DNA of 64,000 nt, taken from Himantopus leucocephalus (Eukaryota; Chordata; Aves; Charadriiformes; Recurvirostridae). Numbering within the stretch: the stretch's first letter is position 1; each line of letters begins with the position of its first letter. Location of the stretch: assembly GCA_003993805.1 (NCBI GenBank), contig RSEF01000001.1:213350894-213414893 (forward strand), given 5' to 3'. A program made the translations under genes and the position numbers. The notes below the pieces were generated by a model, which saw nothing but the letters and a program-made list of their open reading frames with translations, searched no databases and was not told the origin of the DNA. This document shows positions 13,301 through 25,300 of this stretch, in pieces.

Positions 13301-16300
13301 CATAGATATATACAAATCACCTACCTAACTTCTTACAACCTAAGTGCACTAAATCTTCTAAGATTTAAAAATCTACTGTGATTCAAAGCTAATGTCCCTC
13401 AGTGCTGTCTATGTGGTAATCTATCCCTTCATTTAACAGAATGATAGCATTTTATGTAACCTAAATTGGCTTATTTTCTAACTTTCTAATTGAGAAATTC
13501 CTTATTTTCTATAAACTAAAGTGCAAATCATGTGCCTGTGATCCATAAGCACGCCAAGCCCTTTGTGTGGAAATTAGTCCTCCTGGGCAAAGTAAAGGGT
13601 AGCTATTCTTTGAGAGAATAGTTTCAAATTCCTGTGAAATTTCCAGTATTGTAGAGTCTCAGGGGCAGGACAATTGATTAATTCTGTAGTGGGATCCCTG
13701 ACTATAGTCCTGCCCGATAGAAGGATGTTGAGAAATTCAGAAGTGAGGTTCTGAATGTTTTTCTCTTCCTTTCCCTCTTGGGCATGGTCAATTCTTAAGC
13801 CTGTAAGTGGATTTGTTCAACCCCACTAAGAAATACAGGTCTTACCAGAGTTTTCATTGCTTTGTCTGTAAAATCCAAACTAGAAATAGAGCAGGCAGAA
13901 AATTGTCTGATGAAACATATTTCTGCTGAACTGTGCCAATTTATTAGGACTGAATGGTTTAGAAGAAATGTGTTTTCTTGTTCTTCTGTTAGAACTTTAT
14001 TTACAAGGTTATATTTCGATATGCGGATAGAGTTTTCAATATCTATAAAAGAAAATATTTAAATCTTTTTTTTTTTTTTAGTTTATTGGCATGTATTACA
14101 GTAAACAAAAAAATTAAATAGCAAAATGACACCTTTCAGAGGAGGNNNNNNNNNNNNNNNNNNNNNNNNNNNNNNNNNNNNNNNNNNNNNNNNNNNNNNN
14201 NNNNNNNNNNNNNNNNNNNNNNNNNNNNNNNNNNNNNNNNNNNNNCCACTGGTGACAAAAGTATACTGTATATAATAAATTATTTGTGATTTCTTTGTCT
14301 GTGTATCTGTGCAGAAATTTAGATGCTATCAAGAAAAACATACAATTGTATTAACTATGAGGAATATAAACCAATGATACTTAAAAGATCAATTTCTCTT
14401 GAGCAAGTCATGAATAAATTAGGAGTTCTTTTTATGTTTTGGTTGTTCACATACTGCTACTGCTGTTCTGTAGTGTTTTTTGTTTAATAATTTAATATCT
14501 AGTAATCTATCATCCCTTATTTCATGAAATGGCAGCTGTACTAGATAAGAAAACCATGAACACAATTCATATTTGAACCTCAATCTTTTTATATTATTGT
14601 TTTGTTGCTTTATCTTGGTGGTGTGCGCTCCTCCTCTTTGGCACCTAAATTAGATTCAGTTTCTCTAGGGACATTCCTCACAGCTTACATTCATGTTTTC
14701 TGCAGCTGCCAGATCTGTCATCTACTAAATCTTGAGGAAAATTAACCCATGATATTCATTGTCATCTGTGCAACAAAAAGACTCTGCAACTGTGACAACA
14801 TCCTTTTGTTCATAGATAATCTCCGCTGCTCGTAAATGAAGGAATTTCTTCATGATGCAAATACACTTTTGCATATATGCAAGGCCTCATGTATGCATAT
14901 ACAGGCTTGCTCCCTCCCTTCATATTCTTTTTCAGAATCTCCTTTACTGTCTGTTCTGCAGATACCAATTTCTTTATGAAGTTATCAATTACTGAACCAA
15001 TTTTTATTTCGCGTGGCTTACAAATGATTAGTTGTGTTATAAATGGAATGAATCAAATAACAATTACTAACCTAATTAGAATATCTGTTACAAAGCCAAA
15101 ACTTAGTTAAATACCACTTACTGATGAGAATATCCATTTCAAACATAATTACCAGTTTCCAAAAAATTAAATGTGTGTGTATGTATTTAGCATGAAAGCA
15201 ATGCTTGGTTGACTCAAAACAGTCAGTCAAATTTATTTGAATGGAAATGTCAGTGCTTTGACTCATCCCTTTTTGAAACAGAAGAGTGTAGAAATGACAG
15301 CAATACTTGGTTTGTCAGGGTTAAAACTGAGTTCAGTGCTGGGAGCTCACATGAATAGCTAGGGGTTAAAAGGGTGGCGGAATTCTGGCCGACCTCACAG
15401 TCACATGTTGCATGTTCGCAAACCCCTGCAAGTGTGGAGTTAAGATACCTGTTTAACCTTAATTTACCCTGTTACAATGCTGTTCCGTACTTTTCCCGTT
15501 CCATCTTGCTCCTGTGTGATGCAGCAGGCAGCACCTACATTTTGTGGGTGACACAAGAAATTTTCCACAACAAATTAAGGCCCAGAAAGCAGGAGGGAAT
15601 TTCATATGCCCAGATCACTGACCCATCCTCAAACATTAATATAATTAGTAAGGTACATAGTGCTACTTATCCTGACTGAGTTCTTAAAGGTAATGCTGTA
15701 AAAAACAGTGCACTTAACATACTCTTGACTAAATGTCACTAATTGAAAGTAATAATTACACTTTTACAACCCCAGGAAAATGCCAGAGTCCTCCAGGAAC
15801 GGGCAGTTGCTTACATCAACACAGATTCTTCTATAGAAGGTGTGTCTTTTATTTTTAAACTCGCTTTACTTCACAGATGTCAATTTTAATAGTTCACTAT
15901 GGATTATTTATTGCATCCAGAGCTCGCAAACGTAAGATAGATAATGTGATGTTCAGAATAAGTGTAGCAAATACTGAATTAAGTGGAGAGAGAGAACAAT
16001 TTAAATTCTCATTTGCTTTGTTGTTGCAAATAGCACCATCCATGAGCTGCAGCCCACGTGTCTGAGGTCCAGAATGTCTCCTCTGGAGGAGTTCAGTATT
16101 CTGTGCTAATGAACTGAGCAGTCTGATTGTTAAACTCTCTCTTAACTGCATTAGCTTTTATTTACAATTACAGTTTTAATATACTACAGACTGCTGCTTG
16201 TTCTGTTTGCAGCTCCAGCTCCTTTCCCTGTGGAATTACCATATTTTGGGACACTAATTTGTTACGATCTTAAGACAATTTGCGTCGAGACCTCAGGCTT

Positions 16301-19300
16301 GCATCTATGTGGGTGGGAGCCATTTTGGTGCTTTGGGCCAGTGTGGTCACCTTTGTTCATTGCTATGAGCAGGGAGAATACGCGGGGAGTTATATATGTA
16401 TCATAGAAGGGTTCTTCTAGAAAAATAAGTGCTGAAGAGTGTTTCACAAAAAAACTGATCCACCATTATCCAATTTACTATGCCCTTCAGATTATGAGAA
16501 GAATCTGTCATATAGGAATGCTGCTTAGAAACTGGACCTTGAATTTTGGGTCCAACACTGATTTAAATCACAAAATCCTTAAATTATACTAAGCTTTATT
16601 ACAGGTCTTCATTTACTGTTGTCTGTGCTGAAATAATAGTCAATAGAGTCCTGTGAAGCTGTCCTGCATGATAACCTCAGTTATTTAGGGTATTGCTCTT
16701 CCCATGTTAAGCCCAACTTATTTGGGCTTACTGTGTGTGAATAAAATGGGTATCAACAGGCGTGTTTAAGAACTCTTTTTATTCCTGTCAGCAGAAAATT
16801 TTGTCTGTCACAAAAGGATTGGAAGAAAAGAAAAGCCAAACCCAGTTTCTAAACGCTCAGTTGGAGTGGAGGTATAGGGAAGGTTAGAGCTCTTCCTTCA
16901 ATTATACAGCCGACATGCTGTGTAAAAAGTAGAGCAGAATTTCACGCCTAGAAGATCTCACGAATGAAATAATAGCTTTACAACTGCTTCATATTCTCAG
17001 CATGGATTGTAACACATATTTTTAGTTGGTTTGCAGCCAACATGCTGCTGCCTTAACAATTTTCTTCCAAATCTTGGTTATTCAAACATGTCTCGTGCTT
17101 TATGCATTAAAGAAAATGTGAAAGTAAAAGCACTGCAAAAGAAATATGTAATAAGGAAAAGAACACCGTATTCAGTGTACTTTTTTAAGTATCTTAGACA
17201 TCTTTCATCTGACAGCATTAAAATCCCCTGTAGAGCCGCAGCATCCATGTACTCTGCCAATTATTTTGTTTATCATTATACATTCTCCACAGCACTTCTT
17301 ATGCCATGTTTTGGACAGCAAATTATTTCTATTCATTGTCCTTTAGCAATGAAAAGAAGAATAATGGGTCCTCCTTTTGAGCATTTTTTGGACTTTTTTC
17401 CAGTTCTCAGATACAGACACTCCTTGGTAACATTGTTAACATTATCTAGTATTTTTTCCATCATCATGGGGGTGTCTGTAATTGTCAGTCTAGTTCTCTT
17501 CTACGTACGCACTGTGCAAAGGATGACTCAAAGGTCTAAAGCCATATCAAAACCTAATAACAGTGTTCTCTGAGAGCGTATGTTTTATTATGTCCAAGCC
17601 TTCTCACCCCTCTTCCCCTCTTTGCTGTTGTCTGTATTTGAGGGCAGAGGTGTTTGCCCAGCTGCTGTGCAGTGGCTGTAGTCTATAGAGAAGACTTCTT
17701 TCTGCTCCTGCCTGCCTCAAAAGTGGCCATAGTTTCTTTTCGATGGGACCCTTACTTCTGTAACTGACAACTTTGGTGTGAGATGCGCACCTAGCTCAAC
17801 ATAGCCTGCAGGCGGTGTCGAAACCTCAGGGGTGTAAAGTGTAGAAGCCATAACATGGTGGTAAAAGAGGAGGTTTAGGAGACAGTAGATGAAAACATTA
17901 CTGTGCATTTTTATTGCTGCCTATTTGGGTGAAACTTAGTTCTGAAATATAAAATGCCAAATGTCTTGCACATCTCTTACTCAGAAGACGACCTGTTGCT
18001 CAGATACAGTCTGCAAAAACATTGAAAAAATACTATTTATGATAAGAGAAGAAGCAGCTGCACTGAAAGACTTCTTAAAACATCTTGCAGAGAATATGTC
18101 TTTCCTCCTGCACAGTTCCTGAATGCACTCACTTTGTTTTTAGCATCCTACAAAAAGCAGGATGTTACCACTGCCTTCTGTCTAACACAAGCTTCAGGGA
18201 GCGTGTGAGTGACAAGGGCTTGTAGCTAATGAGGGACATATTATGAGGCATAATAATAATAATATTATGAGGCATATTTTAGAACTATAGGAGGGCTTAA
18301 TTACAGTACTGTATATGTACTGTAACCAATGCATCATTGTCGTGTAGTAGCAGTAGCTTATACAGTGTGACCACGTAGTCTATTTCTGTTTCTATCTATT
18401 TCTGTATGTATTTTGAGGCAAGATATAAATTCTTGTCTTGGAGTCGAGAAGTTTGTCTAAGAAAGGACTGCAGGGTTTAATCCATTACAAAGATAATGCC
18501 ACTGGTACGTGAAGGGAAAAATTCCATGTCTTTGTTTCATTTTCAGGTAACTACACATTAAGAGTTGACTGCACCCCTCTTCTCTACAAACTGGTGTATA
18601 ATCTGACAAAAGAGGTACAGAATCAGAGTGTCTATTATTTGTGACTTTCTAAGAATGTAAAACTGCAAGTTTATTGGACAAAATTGGATTATTGAATAAT
18701 ACTGGATTTATCTTGTTGCTGTGCTGGAAGAATATTGATTGCACCAAAATCAATAGCAAAACACCCCGTCAGTGGTACACAGTCCAGGCTCACAGTTCCT
18801 CAGTATTCTTAGAAAGGTTGAAATATGTCGCTGGCATAAGTGGAATATTATTTGTAATATATAGTAAAAAAATAATAATAAAAACAAGATAATGAAACGC
18901 TTGAGCAAGATCAAGTCTCTAAAGTGATAAGCATGCAAGGAAATAAATTGCATTTTAAATTTCCATTGCATGTGCAAAAGAGAATCTATTAATTTTCACA
19001 TTGGCTAGCTACCATTTTCTCTCTGTCTGTTCCCCCCGAATCTCTTTCATAACTCACTGAGCCCCTGAAATACTGTGATAAATACTGAAAGATTGAGCGT
19101 TTTTTTAACAGGCCAGATGTATGGATTTGCATGATTACAAGTGGTCTAATCATGCCTCCTTTGCTTTCATCTCTCAAGATGAATTATCATAAGGCTGAAA
19201 GATTGTTATCCATTAAAGCATTAAACTTCATTGGCCGTATGAGGAGTTAACCAGATTAGGCACCTAGCATGAGCCATTGTCACTCTCCTCAGGTCTGAAT

Positions 19301-22300
19301 TCATCTCAATTAACAGAAGACATCTCTATCTGGTTTAAGGAACATTGGCTCCCTTCAAAGGCAATGGGTAGAAACAGGTACCTTTAGGATGAGATTCATT
19401 TGACCAAATATGGTTGTCTACTCTTGTACACACGGAGCTCACAAAATATATTCTCCTCCTGACATTAAGGGACTCCAGGTGACTTGATCCAGTGTAAATA
19501 TCTGCACTGTAATGGCACTTGGTAGGATGACTCCAGCTATTAGTTTCCCATCCCATTAGATGCATTCATCCTGAGTTATTTTCAAATGCAGTACACTTTC
19601 TGTTAACACTGGAAATGCCATGGTTTGAATCTGGGGTGGTTTATCTATGCTGTTCCCATGTTTTTCTTTTCTTTTCTGCATTTTCTTTTCTTATCAGTTC
19701 TTTCTAGCTTACTTTTTCTTCCTTGCTGGTGAAGAAGTTGTGCTTGATCAAACTTCACACACTGAAGGGCATTTTGTTTCACCTATAAAAAAGTCTGTGT
19801 CCCTAGTGCTGCAGGGCCATGGAAAATAATTGACTTTCTGTCTGCAGCAAGCCACTTACTCAGGGACCCGTTTTTCTGCAAAAGATAAACAAAGTAAAAA
19901 AATGCCCTGGGCTAAAAATAGTACCTCACTCTTGATCTTCACTCAACTATTCAACTAATGCTGGGTTTGAGTAGAAAACTTCCATTAAAGTACCATATGA
20001 AGTACTTAAGACTGGCTTTTTTGAAAATTTTCCTGTTCAGTGTTATTTAAGCCTGTAACAGTAGACACATAATATAAACAACAGAAAGCATGACAACTAT
20101 TCCATAATTTCATGCTGTTTCCTTGCTAAGAAGCTCCTAGAAGTACATTATATTCATCCATATTCGTCATAGTTTCATTTGTAAAGGGGATTATTTTATG
20201 GTAGAGAGTTGTCAGTGAAAAGTCTCACTATTTCTTGAGCTCCTTAAAGCCACTGTTGGAACATCTTAGATCTTTTTTTCTTGTTAGCTTGTTATAGACA
20301 AAACCCACAACTATTTTTTTCTTTTCTATTGTTCCACACAGCAGGATTCTGCAACAACATTCTCATTCTCTATTGTTCTCTGCTTTCTGTACAGATTTGA
20401 AGCACACTTTCCCCAGATTTACCATATTGTCTCTGTCCAAAGAATCTCATCTGCAATGCTTTTTTTCTTTTTACTCATTTTTTTTGCTGTCTCATGAAAT
20501 AAATTTGAGACACTTCTTTGCCACATTTTTCTAGAGGAGTGTTTTCCTCTTCTTTTACTGCTAAACCTGGGACCACCTCTCATCTTTTTGACAAATATAA
20601 GCAAGGTCCAATTTTTACAGTGATTCAACGTGGTAGTTTTCATTTCCAAACCATCTTTCATTTACCAGTGTTGATGTGCCACCAGTGACCTCCATTGATC
20701 CATAAATCACAGGCTCTGAAACCTTTCTCTAGAACACTTGCACTCTTTTGATCTTTTCTGTAAGATCGTTCATAGAGATTGTTGGAATTTTCCCAAGGAA
20801 AAAGATGTTTTGATGGGCTTTTGGAGAGAAGTCAGGAATACCAAAGGGCGTTTGCTGAAGGACCACTTCTAACTAGGGCAGCATTTTTGTTGGCATAGAA
20901 ACATGTATACAGATGACTGATAGACCTTGTAGAAATGTGGCACATTTTTAACTTGGCTCACTGCTTCTAGCGTCATAGAATAAAATTCATTTGAGGGTTC
21001 AAACATCTTTATTCTCCAGGTCTCTAAAAATTCCAGTGAATTGGACTAGCAAAAGAAGGAGAGAAACCAAAGCAACAGCTAGAACAGGGAAGCTCTGTTT
21101 TGCAGAGGGATCTGCTTCATTTTCTTTATTCTTTTTTTTCTTCACTTGCTTTTAAGTAGCCTCTTATAAAGACAATCAAAGACTAATAAAGATCAGCAAA
21201 AACTACTCTCTNCAGGGAAGCTCTGTTTTGCAGAGGGATCTGCTTCATTTTCTTTACTCTTTTTTTTCTTCACTTGCTTTTAGGTAGCCTCTTATAAAGA
21301 CAATCAAAGACTAATAAAGATAAGCAAAAACCACTCTCCGTGCCTTTGCTAATCAGTTGTTTCATTTTCACTAATCTGAAAAAAAACACCCCAATTTTTG
21401 TAAGGGCTAGAAGGACTAAGGCAGAGTGATTATATTCTTAGTTTTGNTTTGCTAATCAGTTGTTTCATTTTCACTAATCTGAAAAAAAACAAACCAATTT
21501 TTGTAAGGGCTAGAAGGACTAAAGCAGAGTTATTATATTCTTAGTTTTACTATTTCAACTGCAATGCATTTGGTTTTGGATGACATTGGGGAGCTAGATG
21601 TACACATCAAAGCCTAAACCCATTAAGTCTTTGCATATCCTTGTTGTTAGTTTCTTGAACAGGAATCATGATTAGTCCTGTGCACCTCAGGAGTCCTGGC
21701 TAATTCTTGGAAACAGCAAATGGGACCAAAATGTTCCCTATGCTTTGCACTAGGCTTTTGCATGGGATTGAATTTCATTCAGGAAGCCCAGTATGTGAAA
21801 GCATATTAGTGCAGATGTGGGTAATTATGCACATCCAAAAGAAATTAATTTCTGTTCATATTAAAAAGTCCACCTTCCAACATCCCAAGATCTCTTTGCT
21901 CTTCTTGTTTTTTAGTGAGCCACTTCTCACCAAAAAAATGTAGTGTACACATGAAGTGTCGTCTTTCAAGGAGTTCTGTGTTTAAGTGTGGTCCTTAGCA
22001 TACAGATAGGACATTTAGCTGTTGAAGGTCTTTTTTGGCCCTGCTCTGCTGCTAGGCTTTAGACAATTGTCACCACCAGCCAGCGTCTGCAATAGTCCCA
22101 ACTCCAGTTTCCCTGTTCTGATCGTTACATCATTGCGTCATATTTGTACTTAAATACCTAAAGAACTCTGCATCTTCCCTTGATGTAGCAGTAAGCTTAT
22201 GCTGCTTGTAGATTTGGATCTAAGGGCAAATTGTATGTTTTACTTGGCTCTCAGTGTTGTACAAAAAAGCTGACCAATGGGTTTTACGTAACCAGAGCTG

Positions 22301-25300
22301 TCAGAATAACATCTCTGCCAGAGCATTGAGTACTTTTACTCCCATATGTCAGAGTTCAGCTTGCTCTTATTAATGTGCCATTTTCAATTTAGCCCTAGAA
22401 CTTGACCAAAGTGCCCTGAAAATGACAGCAGCCAAGCAGTTACTTCACAAAGTTGTTATTTTTCTGCTAGCTGCTGACATAATCTCAGAGGTCAGAACTC
22501 CTTGGGTTTTCAATTTGGAGTCTATATTTTCAATACAGAATTCAAGTCTTGACATACTGTGGGACCATGTATCTAGCCATGAACATTTATGCTTTGTATT
22601 TTGGAAAAAAAAATAAAAATCCAAATCCTCTGCATATCATAACCAATCTTATATTTAAAGAACCATGATTACTAAAGGTTGTTTAAGTGTAGATGGAGAC
22701 CAGGGCCGGAGTCCTGATTTATTTTTACCTCTGCCACAGATTTTCTAAAAGCGTCACTCAACTAATTTTATACACTTTCGTAGTTTTCCTGGCTGTATGA
22801 TGCCTGTAGTAATACTTACTTTTTCCATCATGTTACATAGCTTTTCAAGGTGGGGTAAAGGTGGCACCTACATTTGTACATACAGTGTCTTGCACAATGG
22901 TGCTCCAGTCTTGCTTGAGTCCCTTTGGCACCGCTGTAATATAGTTAATGGCTGGGTTTGACCCTCTTTTCTAGCACAATTCTCTTGTACCCTTCCTATA
23001 GCAAAAAGCAGCCAAATTTCAGACTTAGCCTCTTGCGAGAATATTGCTGCTGTGTGGGGCAAACCTCCACTGGGTTAGGGTTGTCACCTCCCTTGCTTGC
23101 TGAAAGGAAAGCAGCTGGGGCGTCCTGGCTGCTGGAGGAGTTGTGCGTGTACATTCACAGTGCAATAATAGGGTGGTAAGAAGTCCTAGAAAACCAGAGG
23201 ACCTGCTTCCCCGCAAAGTGGATGAGCTCCAGCTAGTGTCCTTTTAGTCTTTAACCTGCTCTTCCCCACTGTCTGTGGTTGGTTCCAAGTGCCTGTGAGA
23301 TGCTTTTCATGGTTGGGAACCATAAAGGTATGTAACAAATGTAAATAGTGTATGTGTACTTCCCTGCGTGCAGCAATGCTGCTGATTAACAATGATGCAG
23401 ATAGCAGTAAAGGTCTTCTGATACTGAATTAAGTTAGAGTTACTTCCAATGAGATTATAATGTTTTCCTCTCCAGATTTTAAGCCCTGATGAGGGTTATG
23501 AAAATAAGTCTCTTTATGACAGTTGGCTTGAGAAAGATCCTGCAACTGAAAATGATAGCTATCCCAGGTATGTCGTTAGTCTGTTTGTTCTTTCCCAATA
23601 TTTTCATCATATCACAGCATGGCTGCTCTCCAGAATTGTTCAAGATGTGCTGTTGATGACAGCAACAGAAAACCTTTTAGTACAATGTGACTCTCTAGCA
23701 ATATCTTTTACAGTAAAATAAAATAAAACTTTATGACTTTTTTTTTTTTTAATGGTGGTGACATCTATGTCTGCTCTAAAATGAAACCTCACGCTTTTTA
23801 AAGACCTTTCATTAGTAGAAAAGCAATTTGGAAAATGATCAAAAACGACCAGGGCGGGGAGAGTTCAAAATATAGTTTAGTCACCCTACTGGATGAGGTA
23901 ATATCAAAATTGTTAGGATAAGCAAATGCTCAGTTGAAAGAAACAGCCTAGAGTGGCAATTAAAAAGGTCTCTTGATATTTATTCTTTGTTTATACAATG
24001 AGTGCAAATGTAATACATTACAAATCTATATCTGAAGCTCTAAAAACTTCATATTTGAACGTGTTACAACTCCAAAACTCTGTTTGAGCCTGTGACTCGT
24101 AGGGCTAAACCTTATTCACAGTGTGGCTTTACTCACAAAAGGTAAATAGAACTGCCCCTTTGTGTGATTTGACCAAGGTGTTCTGCATGTATTGCCCTGT
24201 CTTTCAGGCCCTGATGAGTGTCTAGATTCATCAGACTTGCTGAGATTTCTTCCTTTTGAAAAAGCTACCAGATCTGACCTGTCTTAGTGGATACAAATAG
24301 TTCCTTACAGAATTTTATACTAACAGAAGAACTTTAGCCGGGTTATTTTTTTTTTAGCTGAGAAACACTAACTATTCATCAGGCTAGACATATAAACCTA
24401 AAACAATATAAAACTTAAATAAATATTTGAAAATACTTAGAATATTACATCTGTCTGTATTATCATTTTCTTTTCCTCTGTCTTGCCACACCTACCCAGT
24501 AGATGGCAATATTTCCCTGTAAGTAACAAATGCTAATTGTGTCTTCAGCAGTGGAAATTATTTATCAGTCTTAGATTCTACTATGGAATGTGCTAAGTAT
24601 ATAAACACATCTGTCTTTACATATATTGCTGCCCAATTCATATTAGTTTGGAAATAGATGATTAATGTTTTAAGATTGCAGAGACATGTCTGATACAATC
24701 TTATGGCACTTGTGCATAATCTGTACGTTATTTTTGAAATGTGGTCAGTGTCATAAGCAGGATTGCTGCCTTTGAAAGGTCTGCCTAGTAATATGGGATA
24801 CTGAATTAGTGTGGTGGAATAAAATCAGTTAGAGTAATTAAGCTTGCCACGCACCTAGTCTCTGATTTTACTAGCATCCCTGATGTGCCCTCCAGAAGAA
24901 CTGACCTCCATTTCTTTGAAAAATCTGCATTTTGCATAAATTACTATCATACTATAAAGTAAGCGGTCTCACTAAGATTTGTCTTTTCTGTGTGTAGAAT
25001 AAACAAACTGGGATCAGGCAGTGATTTTGAAGCTTACTTTCAGAGACTGGGAATTGCATCTGGCAGAGTCCGTTATACCAAGAATAGGGTAAGTCTTCCA
25101 GATTGCTTGAAGAAGTTTGATAGTGCTGAGCAGTCATCTTTTAAAAGCATTTATTCGCGATTAATAAAAAAGCTTCAAAGAATCTTTGACTGGTTTGTAT
25201 ATCAGTGCCATTTCTTAATTTAGCAAGAAAACTAAATGTTTGGAGAATAAAACGTTTCAGTGGTGCATATATTCTATAGGCTGTCAAGTTCACAGAAACG

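Larger units (their letters stand above)
18615..23475 (+). other. NAALAD2 intron 13
   Basis: The largest intron seen (4.9 kb). Mostly unique AT-rich sequence with two adjacent duplicated joins at 21212 and 21447. No transposon identified with confidence. Confidence 0.8.

Noticed and set aside
17031..17573. 180-codon open frame with hydrophobic segments in NAALAD2 intron 12
   Set aside because: AT-rich intronic sequence, no family resemblance and no flanking gene structure. The hydrophobicity follows from T-rich codons.
21085..21549. Apparent tandem repeats in intron 13
   Set aside because: Each pair is centred on a single N, so these are best read as unmerged contig ends, not a real satellite.
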